A DNA stretch of 64,000 nt from Amycolatopsis rubida (GTDB lineage Bacteria > Actinomycetota > Actinomycetes > Mycobacteriales > Pseudonocardiaceae), in the NCBI RefSeq assembly GCF_900115345.1, contig NZ_FOWC01000003.1:186001-250000 (forward strand), given 5' to 3'. The notes under the pieces are model-generated. The model saw only the letters and a list, made by a program, of their open reading frames with translations, was not told the DNA's origin and made no database searches. The first letter of the stretch is position 1. Every line of letters starts with the position of its first letter. Both the position numbers and the translations under genes were made by a program. Shown piece after piece: positions 27,120 to 35,567 of this stretch.

Positions 27120-27638
27120 TCAGCGGGAACAGGCAGCGATGTGGTCGGCGAGCGGGGTGCGCGGCCGCGCGGCGAAGCGGGAGTGCGTGCCGAAGGTGCG
27201 ATGGCTGTACACGAGCGGCGGCCGCGGTGCGGAGACGGCGAGAACGACCTGGCCGACCAACAGCAGGTGGTCCCCGGCGGGCACCGCTTGAGCCAGTTCG
27301 CACACGGCCCAGCCGGCCACGTCGTCGAGCCGCGGCAGCCCGGAGGAGGGGGACCAGCGCGCGGCGGAGAACCGGTCGGCGCCCGGCTTGGCGAATACGG
27401 TCGCCAGGCCGTCCTGGCCGGCGCTGAGGACGTTGACGCCGAACCGGCCGGCCGCCTGGATCCGCGACAGCAGCCGGGACCGGCGGTCGAGCGCGATCGA
27501 GATCAGCGCCGGCCGGAGGGAAAGCGAGGCCAGCGAGCTGACCGTGGCGCCGTGCGGCCCGTCCCCGTCGGCCGTGGTCACCACCGCGACCGGGGCGCAC
27601 ACCCCGGCCATCAAGTCACGAAAGTGCTGGTCCAGCAT
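27120..27638 (-). CDS. Flavin reductase family protein
   Basis: The 172-aa protein carries the flavin reductase-like split-barrel pattern: FRDLMAGVCAPVAVVTTADG, GATVSSLASLSLRPALISIAL, RFGVNVLSAGQDGLA and DHLLLVGQVV near residue 125. It reduces free flavin with NAD(P)H and passes it to the monooxygenase encoded just downstream. It is the first gene of the leftward catabolic operon. The ATG at 27638 lies next to the AT-rich operator region shared with the GntR gene. Confidence 0.92.
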   Translation of the reverse strand: MLDQHFRDLMAGVCAPVAVVTTADGDGPHGATVSSLASLSLRPALISIALDRRSRLLSRIQAAGRFGVNVLSAGQDGLATVFAKPGADRFSAARWSPSSGLPRLDDVAGWAVCELAQAVPAGDHLLLVGQVVLAVSAPRPPLVYSHRTFGTHSRFAARPRTPLADHIAACSR

Positions 27639-27654
27639 GACCGGCCACCCTTCG

Positions 27655-27737
27655 CTAATTAGTAATGATTAATTGGCTGAGGCTCAGTGTCGGCGTGGGT
27701 CCGGGCATGCGTCAAGAGGGGGCGGATAATTAATCAT
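27655..27737. promoter_or_regulatory. AT-rich inverted repeat, likely GntR operator and divergent promoter region
   Basis: ATGATTAATT at 27665-27674 and its exact reverse complement AATTAATCAT at 27728-27737 lie 53 bp apart in an otherwise GC-rich region. A further half-site-like CTAATTAG is at 27655-27662. The elements sit between the flavin reductase start (27638, minus) and the GntR start (27795, plus), the expected place for an operator controlling the operon. Confidence 0.65.
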
Positions 27738-27794
27738 GGTTTTTTCGGCCAGGGCGGCACGGCGGTTGTTAAGGTGAGCCGGGGAGGAGAGCTG

Positions 27795-28577
27795 ATGGAC
27801 GGCGGATCGACACCGGTCGAGGACCTGGAGGGTCCCGCCTACTCGCGCGAGCTGTGGGCGCGGGTGGCGGATCCGGGCAGCACCGTGGCGGTCGGCCGCT
27901 CGCGCGCGGAACAGGCGGCGGGCCGGATCGCCCGGCTCGCCGCCTCGGTGCCCGCCGGTCAGCGCCTCGGCAGCAAAGAAGACCTCCGCAAGCTGTGCGG
28001 GGTGTCGGTCGGTGCGATCAACGAGGCGATCAAACTGGCGCAGACCCGAGGGGTCGTCACCTCGAGGCCGGGCCCGGGCGGCGGGTTGTTCGCCTGCGAT
28101 CCGTCGCCGCTGTCCCGGATGAACGGCTGGTTCCGCTCCGCTGCCGAGGACGCCTCGGCGTTCGACGAGACCGTGCAGATCCGCGACGCGATCGCCCCGC
28201 TGCTCGTCGGCGAGGCGCTGCGGCACATCACGCCGGCCGACCAGGAGGCCTTGGCCGAGCGGCTCGGGCGCGTCCGCCGTACCCGGGACGAGCACGAGGT
28301 CGCGGAGTTCGTGTCGGCGTGCTGGGAACTGCACGCGTACTTCGCCGAGCTGGGCAAAGGCGTCCTGCTGAACACGCTGTACCTGAGCATTATGGATCTC
28401 GGCACCGGCTATCTGCGCGCCAAGCTCGCAGACGCCGACCTGGCGGCAGTGCGCCTGGATCCGCTTGCCGAGGCGATGGAAGAGCTGGTGGACGCGTTGG
28501 AACGGCGCGACGCTCCGGCAGCGGTCGCTGCGTTGCACCGCACCGTCCCGACGGTGATTCTGCCCGAGGGGGAGTGA
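27795..28577 (+). CDS. GntR family regulator with FCD domain
   Basis: The 260-aa protein has a winged helix (RAEQAAGRIARLAASVPAGQ, then KEDLRKLCGVSVGAINEAIK and GVVTSRPGPGGGLF) and an all-helical FCD effector domain (TVQIRDAIAPLLVGEALRHI, FVSACWELHAYFAEL). FCD regulators respond to organic acids. ATG at 27795 follows GGGAGGAGAGCTG; the longer frame from 27687 would cover the operator and is rejected. Divergent from the catabolic operon, it is probably its repressor, released by a pathway intermediate. Confidence 0.88.
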   Translation: MDGGSTPVEDLEGPAYSRELWARVADPGSTVAVGRSRAEQAAGRIARLAASVPAGQRLGSKEDLRKLCGVSVGAINEAIKLAQTRGVVTSRPGPGGGLFACDPSPLSRMNGWFRSAAEDASAFDETVQIRDAIAPLLVGEALRHITPADQEALAERLGRVRRTRDEHEVAEFVSACWELHAYFAELGKGVLLNTLYLSIMDLGTGYLRAKLADADLAAVRLDPLAEAMEELVDALERRDAPAAVAALHRTVPTVILPEGE

Positions 28578-28686
28578 CTCTCCGCCGGATCGTCAGCCGG
28601 AATTCGCGGGGTCAGGCGGGTTTTGCCAGACCGGGCCTCATCGGGTGCGAGGCGGTGGTCGCGGCACGTCGGCACTGATTTCGCGG

Positions 28687-28710
28687 CGCGACGCCGGAAC
28701 CGGCGTCGCG
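28687..28710 (+). terminator. Strong hairpin after the GntR gene
   Basis: An 11-bp perfect stem, CGCGACGCCGG paired with CCGGCGTCGCG, has only AA between the arms. It lies 110 bp after the GntR stop and before the MBL gene. There is no T-run, so a factor-assisted terminator or a different structural role is possible. Nothing else is seen in the 287-bp gap. Confidence 0.5.
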
Positions 28711-28864
28711 CAAGGTCGTCGAGCCGGGCGCACCGGCGGAACGGCTCGCCGACGCGGCTGGTGAGTGCGTCAGCTTCGATGCCGTCGGCGTCCGGGGGAA
28801 GAGGGCCGCGCACGTGGCCCGGCCGGTTGACCTCTACCAATGTCGAGGTTCGAGAATCGCGACC

Positions 28865-29686
28865 ATGACATTGTGGATCTGCGACCGATGCGGCATCGAG
28901 CAACCCGGTTCCCCGGAACCCCCGCATTGCGTGATGGACCGCGGCGAGGCCGGCATCGAGGAGCGCGGGGACCTGGGCCCGCATTCCGGGAGCTGGCGGA
29001 CTCACGAACAGCTTGCCGCCGAACCGCACACGGTGCGGCAGCGGGACCACGGCCGCGGGGTGCACAGCCTGCGCCGGGAACCGGTGGTGGGCATCGGGCA
29101 GTGGTCGTTCGTCGTGCGGACCGCGCGGGGGACCGTGCTGTGGGATCCGCCGACCTCCATCGAGCCGGACACGCTCGCCGCGGTCCGGGCGCTGGGCGAG
29201 GTCGCCGCGGTGGCGACCAGCCACCCGCACATGTTCGCCGCCCAGATCAGCTGGAGCCACGCGTTCGGGCGGGTCCCGGTGCTGGTGAACGATGCGGGCC
29301 GGGAGTGGCTGGGCCGCACCGACCCCGTGCTCGAGTTCTGGACGGAGCGCGCCGAGCCGGTGCCCGGGGTCGAACTGATCCAGGTCGGCGGCCATATGCC
29401 GGGCAGTGCGGTGCTGCGCACCCCGGACGGCACGATCCTGTCCGGCGACACGATCAGCGGCGGCCTGGCGCCGAACTGGGTGTCGTTCCAGCGCAGTTTC
29501 CCGAAGCACATCCCGCTGTCGGCCGCAGTGGTCCGGCGGATCGCGGACCGGCTGGACGGCTGGTCCTACGACCGGTTGTACACGCTCGGCGGCGACACCG
29601 TCGACGCGGACGCCAAGGCCGTCGTGCACCGCTCCGCCGAGGCGCACATCCGTTGGGTCAGCGGCGAATTCGACCACCTGACCTGA
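28865..29686 (+). CDS. MBL-fold metallo-hydrolase-like protein
   Basis: The 273-aa protein begins with a short zinc-ribbon-like head (MTLWICDRCGIEQPGSPEPP) that has one CxxC pair but only a single later Cys. The MBL core follows: WSFVVRTARGTVLWDPP, VAAVATSHPHMFAAQISWSH, where HPH stands at the usual HxHxDH site, GGHMPGSAVL and LSGDTISGG. The second half of the HxHxDH motif is not typical, so metal binding may be altered. ATG at 28865 is chosen over the frame from 28814 because the family text starts there. The following cyclase remnant may once have been co-transcribed with it. The reaction is unknown. Confidence 0.8.
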   Translation: MTLWICDRCGIEQPGSPEPPHCVMDRGEAGIEERGDLGPHSGSWRTHEQLAAEPHTVRQRDHGRGVHSLRREPVVGIGQWSFVVRTARGTVLWDPPTSIEPDTLAAVRALGEVAAVATSHPHMFAAQISWSHAFGRVPVLVNDAGREWLGRTDPVLEFWTERAEPVPGVELIQVGGHMPGSAVLRTPDGTILSGDTISGGLAPNWVSFQRSFPKHIPLSAAVVRRIADRLDGWSYDRLYTLGGDTVDADAKAVVHRSAEAHIRWVSGEFDHLT

Positions 29687-29689
29687 CCG

Positions 29690-30337
29690 GCTTCCTCCGG
29701 CGCCAACGCGGCGATCGCCCGGACAGCTTCGGTGCCAAGGCCGATCTGGCCCGGGCGATCGCGCACAAGCACTCCGCCGCGATCGAGCCGGACTTCACCG
29801 GTGTGCGGCCTCGGGCGATGACCGACACGCTCGTCGTCAATACGCACAACGCCGCCCTGACGCATCCCGGCTCTGTCGCCCACCTGCCGGTCGAAGAGCG
29901 CGTCTGCCCGGCGTGACGCATGGCTCGGCCGATCGCTTCGGCGAAGCGATTGTGACCCGCGGTGTCCTCCTTGGCCTGGCGCCTGGGGGCGGCACCGACC
30001 TCGATGCTGCCCTGGAACGGGCGGGTGCCACCCTGTCCGCGGGCGACGCCGTCGCGGTTCGCGGCGGATGGGACATCAACTAGCCACTCGGCCAGCCAGT
30101 GCGTGAACTGGACCTCAGCGCTGTGCGGTGGTTGAGCGAGCACGGCGCGAGTGTCTCCGTCGGCGACGCCCGGCCCTCGCGATTCCCGATGCTCCTGCAC
30201 CAGGTCGCCCTCGCCCGACTCGGCCTCCCGCCGGCCTCGAAGCACTCGCCGGGGTCTGCGAAGCGTCGAGTCGCTGGAGCTTCATGCTGGTCTTGGTGCC
30301 GCCCGGGCTCGTGGTCAATCCGATCGCCGTCTTCTGC
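29690..30337 (+). pseudogene. Cyclase-family (kynurenine formamidase-like) gene remnant
   Basis: Pieces in at least three frames match cyclase-family hydrolases (PF04199 type). AIEPDFTGVRPRAMTDTLVV leads to NTHNAALTHPGSVAHLPVEE at 29760-29900. RFGEAIVTRGVLLGLAPGG and DAVAVRGGWDIN end in TAG at about 30080. VRELDLSAVRWLSEHGASVS and MLLHQVALARLGLP lie at 30099-30235. EALAGVCEASSRWSFMLVLV and NPIAVF end near 30334. The metal motif HxGTHxDxPxH is degraded (NTHNAALTHPGS). Frameshifts, a nonsense codon and small deletions show that it is dead. Minus-strand and other frames here are shadows. Confidence 0.78.
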
Positions 30338-30852
30338 GCCCGTGGAGAGCAGTACTTGGTCGTGACGGACGTTGTGGCGCGGTCAGCCACGCGATAGTCG
30401 CCGCGCTTCACGGCGGCCCGGCGGGCTTCACGTTTCCCGAACGGCGAAAGCAACTGGATCCGGAGGTCTCGCGATGCCGGGAACGGGCGGGCCGCGGCGT
30501 TTCCGGACCAGGCCGGGTTTCCACCCGGTGACGCGGAGCCGGCGGCGATCCGCTGGAGCAATGCCTGCTCAGCCGTCCCCTGCGCGACGTCGAGCGGCCG
30601 AGATCATCCCGCGCCCCCGGAGACCGGAGCGCTCGGCACGATGCCGGCCGCTGCGACCAGGGTTCGCGGGGTCCGGCCTGCTCAACGCCGCTTCGGCTAA
30701 GTTTCGCGGACAACGAAGCAACGGACGCCGCTATCTGTCGTCTTTGACTGTATGCGGACCATGGAGCGAAGCATCTCCGAGCGGACCCGGCAGCTGACCG
30801 CGAACATGGAAGCCAGCCCGGTGTCACGGCCCCACGCAGCGGAAGTCCGGGC

Positions 30853-31797
30853 ATGATCGGCACCGAGACGCACTACCGCGCCGTCGTGCGCGTGCTCCCG
30901 GCCTGGTATCGCGCCGAGCGAGGCGACGAGATGGTCGGCACCCTGCTTGACCTGCGCGGCGAGCAGAACCACAAGGCGCTGTGGAGCGAACTGTGGGCGG
31001 TGCTGGCGCTGGGCGTGCGCACCCGGCTGGCGGCCAGGGCGGCACCCGCGCGCACGATTGCTCTCGGCGATCTCGTGCGGCAGGTCGCACTCCTCGGCCT
31101 GCTCTGGGACGTGCTCAAATCGGCCTGCGCCGCGAGCAACACGCTCTGGCTGCTGCTCACCTTCTCCGGCCCTCGCCCGGGGACCTTCCGCACGGCGCTG
31201 ACGGCCGATCTGATCACGGAGCTCATCCCGCTGGCGGCCGCGCTGATCCCGCTCGTGCTGCTGGTCGACGGGTGGCGCCGCCTGGCGCGGATCGCTGCCG
31301 GGGCGATCCTGTCGATCGGCGCGATCTGGTTTCTGGTCAAGCATTCCAGCCCCGAAGCGCTCGGGTACTTCGCTCCGCAGTGGGTTCCGCTGGTGCTGTT
31401 GCTGGCGGCGTTCCACACCGACGCCCCGTTGCCGCCGGCGCGGCCGTGGTGGTGGGGCATCGGCGGAAGTATGCTCCTCGCTCCCGTCCTCGCACTCAGG
31501 TCCGGGCTTCCCGGCGAGCTCGACCGGATCGCCGGATTGTCCCCGCTGGTCTGGTTGTGCGCGATCGCCGGAGCCGGATGTCTGCTGCTCCGGCTCCGCT
31601 CCGAACCACGCGCGGCACGGACGCTCGCGCTGGCCCTGTGCATCGCTCTGGCGGTGATCCAGAACCTGGTGCTGAAAAACGGAGTCATCCCGTTCGACGA
31701 GATAGTGCTCGCGCAGGTCTGCTGTGCCGGGGCGATCGTCGGGGCATTGACCGTCGTCGGAATTCGCGACTACCGCCGGGCGGTCGTAAAGCGCTGA
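30853..31797 (+). CDS. Polytopic membrane protein of unknown function
   Basis: The 314-aa protein opens MIGTETHYRAVVRVLPAWYR with AERGDEMVGTLLD, a head seen in actinobacterial membrane proteins often paired with PadR regulators. About eight hydrophobic segments follow (VALLGLLWDVLKSA, LIPLAAALIPLVLLVDGW, AIWFLVKHS, WVPLVLLLAAFH, PLVWLCAIAGAGCLLLRL, LALCIALAVIQNLVL, CCAGAIVGALTVVGI). No enzyme motif is visible. ATG at 30853 overlaps the end of a tiny frame at 30738-30856 (MRTMERSISERTRQL), possibly a regulator remnant. Its last 28 bases overlap the convergent MAB_1171c-like pseudogene. Confidence 0.75.
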   Translation: MIGTETHYRAVVRVLPAWYRAERGDEMVGTLLDLRGEQNHKALWSELWAVLALGVRTRLAARAAPARTIALGDLVRQVALLGLLWDVLKSACAASNTLWLLLTFSGPRPGTFRTALTADLITELIPLAAALIPLVLLVDGWRRLARIAAGAILSIGAIWFLVKHSSPEALGYFAPQWVPLVLLLAAFHTDAPLPPARPWWWGIGGSMLLAPVLALRSGLPGELDRIAGLSPLVWLCAIAGAGCLLLRLRSEPRAARTLALALCIALAVIQNLVLKNGVIPFDEIVLAQVCCAGAIVGALTVVGIRDYRRAVVKR

Positions 31798-32732
31798 GGT
31801 CGGCGGAGTTCGCGCGAGACCGCGGTGAGCCAGACGGTTTCGGCGGCGATGGTCGGGGCGAGGAGGGCGGCAGGCAGTCCGCCGCGGTGCGGAAGCGGCG
31901 GCCCTCGCGGTGGGCGGTCAACGCGGCCACGATCGAGGCTGCTTCGACGGTGGCGGGTACCCGCTCCGGGGCGATCCTGGCGCGCCGGGAGACGGACGCC
32001 GCCCGTTCGGCCACTGCGGGATCGAAGTGTTCGCGCGGCGGTAGCAGGCCAGGTGCGCCCCGCCGCCGGGTCGAGGACGATGCCGGGCACTGCCTTTCGC
32101 CTCATAGTCCACAGTGGACAAAGTCGTCGGCAGTCCGGATCAGCTCGCAGCCACCGCGCCGAGCAGCACCGATCGGGTGTCCTCGTCGGAACTGACGCGG
32201 CCTGCCGCCAGCAGGCGCGACAGCCCACGCTGTCCGCAACAGTCCGCGCCGCGGCGAGCCCGAGCCTGGAATAGCGCCAGATAAGGACGATGAACAGCGA
32301 CAACGCCGCTGCGGCAGAGGCGGTGCAGGTGACGTAGTAGATCAGCGGTGCCAGAATGCCGGTCCCGCTCACCACGGTGTTTCCGCCGACCTCGCGGGCG
32401 TCGGCGACGACGAGGAGAACGCGGTTGACCGCGAGCGCCTCGCCGGTCGCGAACAGGCCGCAGCGGTCCTGCCGCCGAGTCGGTTGTCCCGGTGACAGCG
32501 AACGCGCGAACAGGACGAGGAAAGCGAGCGAGGCGAGCTTCAGTTCGTCGCCGAGCAAGCTCGCCGCATTGCCGCCCGAGACGGCGAGCAGCGTCATCCC
32601 GGCGGTCAAGCATCCGATGAACATGCACAGGTACCTGACTCCGGGCTGTGGAGCCGGGCGGCGGGATTCCACCTTCGCTGCGACGGCGAGCAGCGCGCAC
32701 CGACAACCGGAGTAACCGATCGCCTCGATCAT
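31770..32732 (-). pseudogene. MAB_1171c-like membrane protein gene, frameshifted
   Basis: The N-terminal part is intact: MIEAIGYSGCRCALLAVAAK, then helices CMFIGCLTAGMTLLAVSG, LASLAFLVLFARSL, RVLLVVADAREV and LAPLIYYVTCTASAAAALSL. The C-terminal cytoplasmic domain is split. LCPLWTMRRKAVPGIVLDP is in the first frame, DPAVAERAAS-type text with VEAASIVAALTAHREGRRFR is in a second frame (31840-32014), and AETVWLTAVSRELRR returns to the first frame at the end. This is the pattern of MAB_1171c family putative transporters, broken by at least two frameshifts and a degraded middle. ATG at 32732 overlaps the ImmA-like stop (ATGA), the usual coupling of this pair. Confidence 0.72.
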
Positions 32733-33364
32733 CCGAACCACTGCTCCACCAGGGACAGCCCGCGCGACACGAGCGCGTGGTGCCTGCCCGCTGGGCGGCG
32801 CGGTGAGCTACCTGCGTGGCCAGCCGTTCCGCCTCCTGATCCTGCGCCTCGGTGTACACCGGGCGGCCGAGCACCCGCTGGACCAGTCGGGGGGAGATGG
32901 CGGGGCGCAGTGCGGCGACGTTGACGGTGCCGCCTTCGGCGTGCCCGTGGAGTGGGTGCCCGATTTCGTGCAGCAGTGTGTCGACGTTGACGGTGCTGCC
33001 TTCGGCGTGTCCGTGGAGTGGGTGCCCGATTTCGTGCAGCAGTGTGTCGACGTTGACGGTGCCGCCTTTGCTGTGTCCGCAGTGCGGGTGCCCGATTTCG
33101 TGCAGCAGGATGTGCTGACGGTGCGGCGCGGAAGTGCTGGCGGGCAGCAGGATGTAGTCAGCGCGGTCGGCGGGCGTCACCAGCGCGCACGGGCCGCCGC
33201 CGAGTGCCCGCGCCGGCAGCAGTTCGATCGGCCGGTCGCGGGCGACCGCGCGCACGAACTCGATCCGGGCCGAACGGCTCGGGCAGGTCCAGGTCCCCGG
33301 CCAGTTTCCGGCATCTCCGCCGCAGCTTCCGATCCGGGAACCGCCCCGCAGTTCCGTTAGCTCG
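32729..33364 (-). pseudogene. ImmA/IrrE-type metallopeptidase gene with triplicated zinc motif
   Basis: The N-terminus (RKLRRRCRKLAGDLDLPEPF, 33290-33350) and the core (FVRAVARDRPIELLPARALG, CALVTPADRADYILLPAST, HRQHILLHEIGH) are in different frames, so one frameshift separates them. The core then holds three HEIGHP copies, each followed by a GH, because a 66-bp unit was tandemly repeated. The tail (AALRPAISPRLVQRVLGRPV, YTEAQDQEAERLATQVAH) shifts frame again before VSRGLSLVEQWFG and TGA at 32729. ImmA-type peptidases cleave repressors; HEXXH holds zinc. No start codon is clear. The XRE partner usually found upstream is not visible. Confidence 0.75.
32912..33105. repeat. 66-bp tandem repeat inside the ImmA-like gene
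   Basis: Units start at 32941, 33007 and 33073, with a partial 29-bp unit at 32912-32940. Each unit holds GTGCCCGATTTCGTG, which encodes HEIGH on the minus strand, at 32956-32970, 33022-33036 and 33088-33102. The period (22 codons) keeps frame. The rightmost copy differs most (GCAGTGCGG in place of GGAGTGG; ends AGGATGTGC), as expected if it is the ancestral copy. Confidence 0.95.
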
Positions 33365-33500
33365 CCCGCTTCTCTCCGCGCGATCGCGTCTCGGCGGCCG
33401 GCGCGAACTGCTTCTCGTCGCCGCCCTGCCGGAACCGCCCCGCGGTCATGGGCGGGCTGGGAACAAGGACCGGGCCGCGGCCGTCAGTCCACATCGGACT

Positions 33501-34559
33501 TCAACGCGCGGCGGACAGCACCAGCTCGCGATAGTTGCGCAACGCCTCCCGCCAGGACTCCAGTTCCAGTTTCTCGTTCGCCGCGTGCATCTCGCGCGGA
33601 TCTCCCGGGCCCCAGATCACGATCGGAGCTCCGGCCACCGACCCGGCCAGCGCCGAGGCGTCGGTGAAATAGGCAGCGGCTGGTGCGGTGGTTTGCTCAG
33701 CCAGCGCATCCGGCAAGTGCGGCGTCCGAACGGCAGGCAGATCGAGATCCACCTCCGCGCTGATGGCCGGATCGAGCGACGAAGCCCAGGCGATCGCGGG
33801 CGCTCCACCGTCCACAGTGCGCACATCCAGCGTCAGAACCGCCGAAGCGGGAACGATATTCGTCGCGGTCCCGCCCTCGAACGTGCCGACGTTGACCGTC
33901 TCCTCGCCCAGATAGTCCTCAGCGGACAACGGAAAGGAGCCGAGCGCGCCGAGAACCCGCTCGGCGAGCAACTGGATCGCGTTGCGCCCGAGGTGCGGCG
34001 TGGACCCGTGGGCCGCCTTGCCTTCCGCGGCGAGGCGCAGCCACGTGGCTCCGCGATGCCCGAGCGAGACGCGGTTCTGCGTCGCCTCCGGCACCACGAC
34101 GATCCGGGGCGTCAGCTCCAGCGAGCCCGCGGCCTCCGCCGCGCCGCGGCAGCCGATCTCCTCGTCGCTGGTGATGAGGACCTGCGCGTCGGCACCGGCT
34201 GCCGCCGCGTTGCGCAACGCCGCCAAGGCGGCGACCAGTCCGCCCTTCATGTCGACGGTGCCCCGGCCGTGCAGGAACTTCTCGTCGGCGGCCGCGGAGA
34301 ACGGGGCGCGTTCCCACCGGTCAGGGGAGCCGGCCGGAACGGTGTCGATGTGGCACACGAACAGCGCCCCACTGCCCGACCCGGTGCCCAGCAGCACCCA
34401 CGGACGCCCGCTGGCGGAACGGCGCAGCACGCGTACACCCGCGGTGGCGGTGGCATAGGAGACAGCCAGTTCCTGGGCGGCGGCCTGCGCGGCGCGGTCG
34501 CCGGAGGTGGTGTCCTGGCGCACCAGGTCGCGCAGCAGCTCAAGGGCTTCCTCGGTCAT
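33501..34559 (-). CDS. M20 family metallopeptidase/deacylase (ArgE/DapE-like)
   Basis: The 352-aa protein shows the co-catalytic metal plan of M20: His and Asp in FVCHIDTVPAGSPDRW near residue 73, Asp in HGRGTVDMKGGLVAAL near 105, the Glu pair in ITSDEEIGCRG near 135, Glu in VVPEATQNRV near 160, and His in DPREMHAANEKLEL near 335. The dimer domain (HGSTPHLGRNAIQLLAERVL) lies between. It hydrolyses an N-acyl or peptide bond. ATG at 34559 overlaps the LacI stop (ATGA), so it is co-transcribed with and translationally coupled to the regulator; the frame upstream to 34718 is a LacI shadow. Confidence 0.9.
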   Translation of the reverse strand: MTEEALELLRDLVRQDTTSGDRAAQAAAQELAVSYATATAGVRVLRRSASGRPWVLLGTGSGSGALFVCHIDTVPAGSPDRWERAPFSAAADEKFLHGRGTVDMKGGLVAALAALRNAAAAGADAQVLITSDEEIGCRGAAEAAGSLELTPRIVVVPEATQNRVSLGHRGATWLRLAAEGKAAHGSTPHLGRNAIQLLAERVLGALGSFPLSAEDYLGEETVNVGTFEGGTATNIVPASAVLTLDVRTVDGGAPAIAWASSLDPAISAEVDLDLPAVRTPHLPDALAEQTTAPAAAYFTDASALAGSVAGAPIVIWGPGDPREMHAANEKLELESWREALRNYRELVLSAAR

Positions 34560-35545
34560 GCGGAGTGCTCCCGGGTCGATTCGCGGACGACGAGCTGCAT
34601 CGAGAGCACGTGGTCCGCGGGGCTGTCCCCGGCCGCGAGGCGGGTGATCTCGTCGACCGCTTTGCGGGCCATCTGCTCGGTCGGTTGCGCAACAGTGGTC
34701 AAGCGCGGCGAGGTCCATTCGCCGAGGGTGATTCCGTCGCAGCCGATCACCGACAGGTCTCCCGGCACCGAGACCCCGGCGCGGCGGGCCGCTTCGAGCA
34801 GGCCGACCGCGGCGATGTCGCTGGCGGTGAACACGGCGGTCGGCTCGGCTCCGGCTCGCGCCATGTGCGCGAAGAAGTTCATGCCGAACGCCGAACTGAA
34901 GGCGCCGCGCACGATCATCGCTTCGTCCGCCTCGACCCCGTGCGCCTTCAGCGCCGCCCGGTACCCGGCCTCGCGCTGGTCGGCCGTCCGCAGCCCGGCC
35001 GGGCCGCCGACGTGGGCGATGCGCCGGTGGCCCTGGGAGATCAGGTGGGCGGTCGCCTGGTAGGCGCCGCCGAAGCTGTTCGCGGTGACGTGCGCGATCC
35101 GCGGCCCGGCGGCTTCGACGTACTCGTCGAGGAAGACCACCGGGAACTCGCCCGCCAGCCTGCCCGCGAAAGCCTCGTTGGTGCTGTTCATCCCCAGATA
35201 GATCAGCCCGCCCACGTCCGGCACCCGCATCAGGCGTTCGACGCTGGCGCGCTCCCGCGACGGCGACGAGCCGGTGAGGGCGGTGAACACGTCGATGCCG
35301 TCCGTCGCGGCGGCGTCGGCCACCGCGTCCGCCAGCGCCGAGAAATACGGGTTGTCCAGCGACGGGACCACCAGGCCGAGGCTGAGCCCGGTCACCTGTT
35401 TCGGCACGGGCGGATGCCCTTCGGCCGACAGTGCGGCGTCGATGCGCCGGGCCGTCTCGGAGGCGACGTTGAGCTCCCCCCGGACGTACCGCGACACGGT
35501 CGACACCGCCACTCCGGCCTCTCGGGCCACCTTCGCCAGCGACAT
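34556..35545 (-). CDS. LacI family transcriptional regulator
   Basis: The N-terminus MSLAKVAREAGVAVSTVSRY is a canonical LacI helix-turn-helix, followed by the hinge helix region (NVASETARRIDAALSAEGHP). The periplasmic-binding-like effector domain follows (LSLGLVVPSLDNPYFSALAD, VVFLDEYVEAAGPRIAHVTA, HRRIAHVGGPAGLRTADQRE, FTASDIAAVGLLEAARRAGV). 329 aa is the normal length. It is divergent from the GATase-like operon and lies above a palindromic operator, so it should repress that operon and be released by a sugar-like inducer. Confidence 0.93.
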   Translation of the reverse strand: MSLAKVAREAGVAVSTVSRYVRGELNVASETARRIDAALSAEGHPPVPKQVTGLSLGLVVPSLDNPYFSALADAVADAAATDGIDVFTALTGSSPSRERASVERLMRVPDVGGLIYLGMNSTNEAFAGRLAGEFPVVFLDEYVEAAGPRIAHVTANSFGGAYQATAHLISQGHRRIAHVGGPAGLRTADQREAGYRAALKAHGVEADEAMIVRGAFSSAFGMNFFAHMARAGAEPTAVFTASDIAAVGLLEAARRAGVSVPGDLSVIGCDGITLGEWTSPRLTTVAQPTEQMARKAVDEITRLAAGDSPADHVLSMQLVVRESTREHSA

Positions 35546-35567
35546 CCGGCTCCTCCCCGTTCGAGCG

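Noticed and set aside
23619-27662. Plus-strand 1347-codon frame opposite the catabolic operon
   Set aside because: It covers five recognisable minus-strand enzymes and is itself low-complexity Arg/Gly/Glu.
28409-29677. Minus-strand 422-codon frame over the MBL gene
   Set aside because: It is antisense to a family-like MBL protein and has shadow composition.
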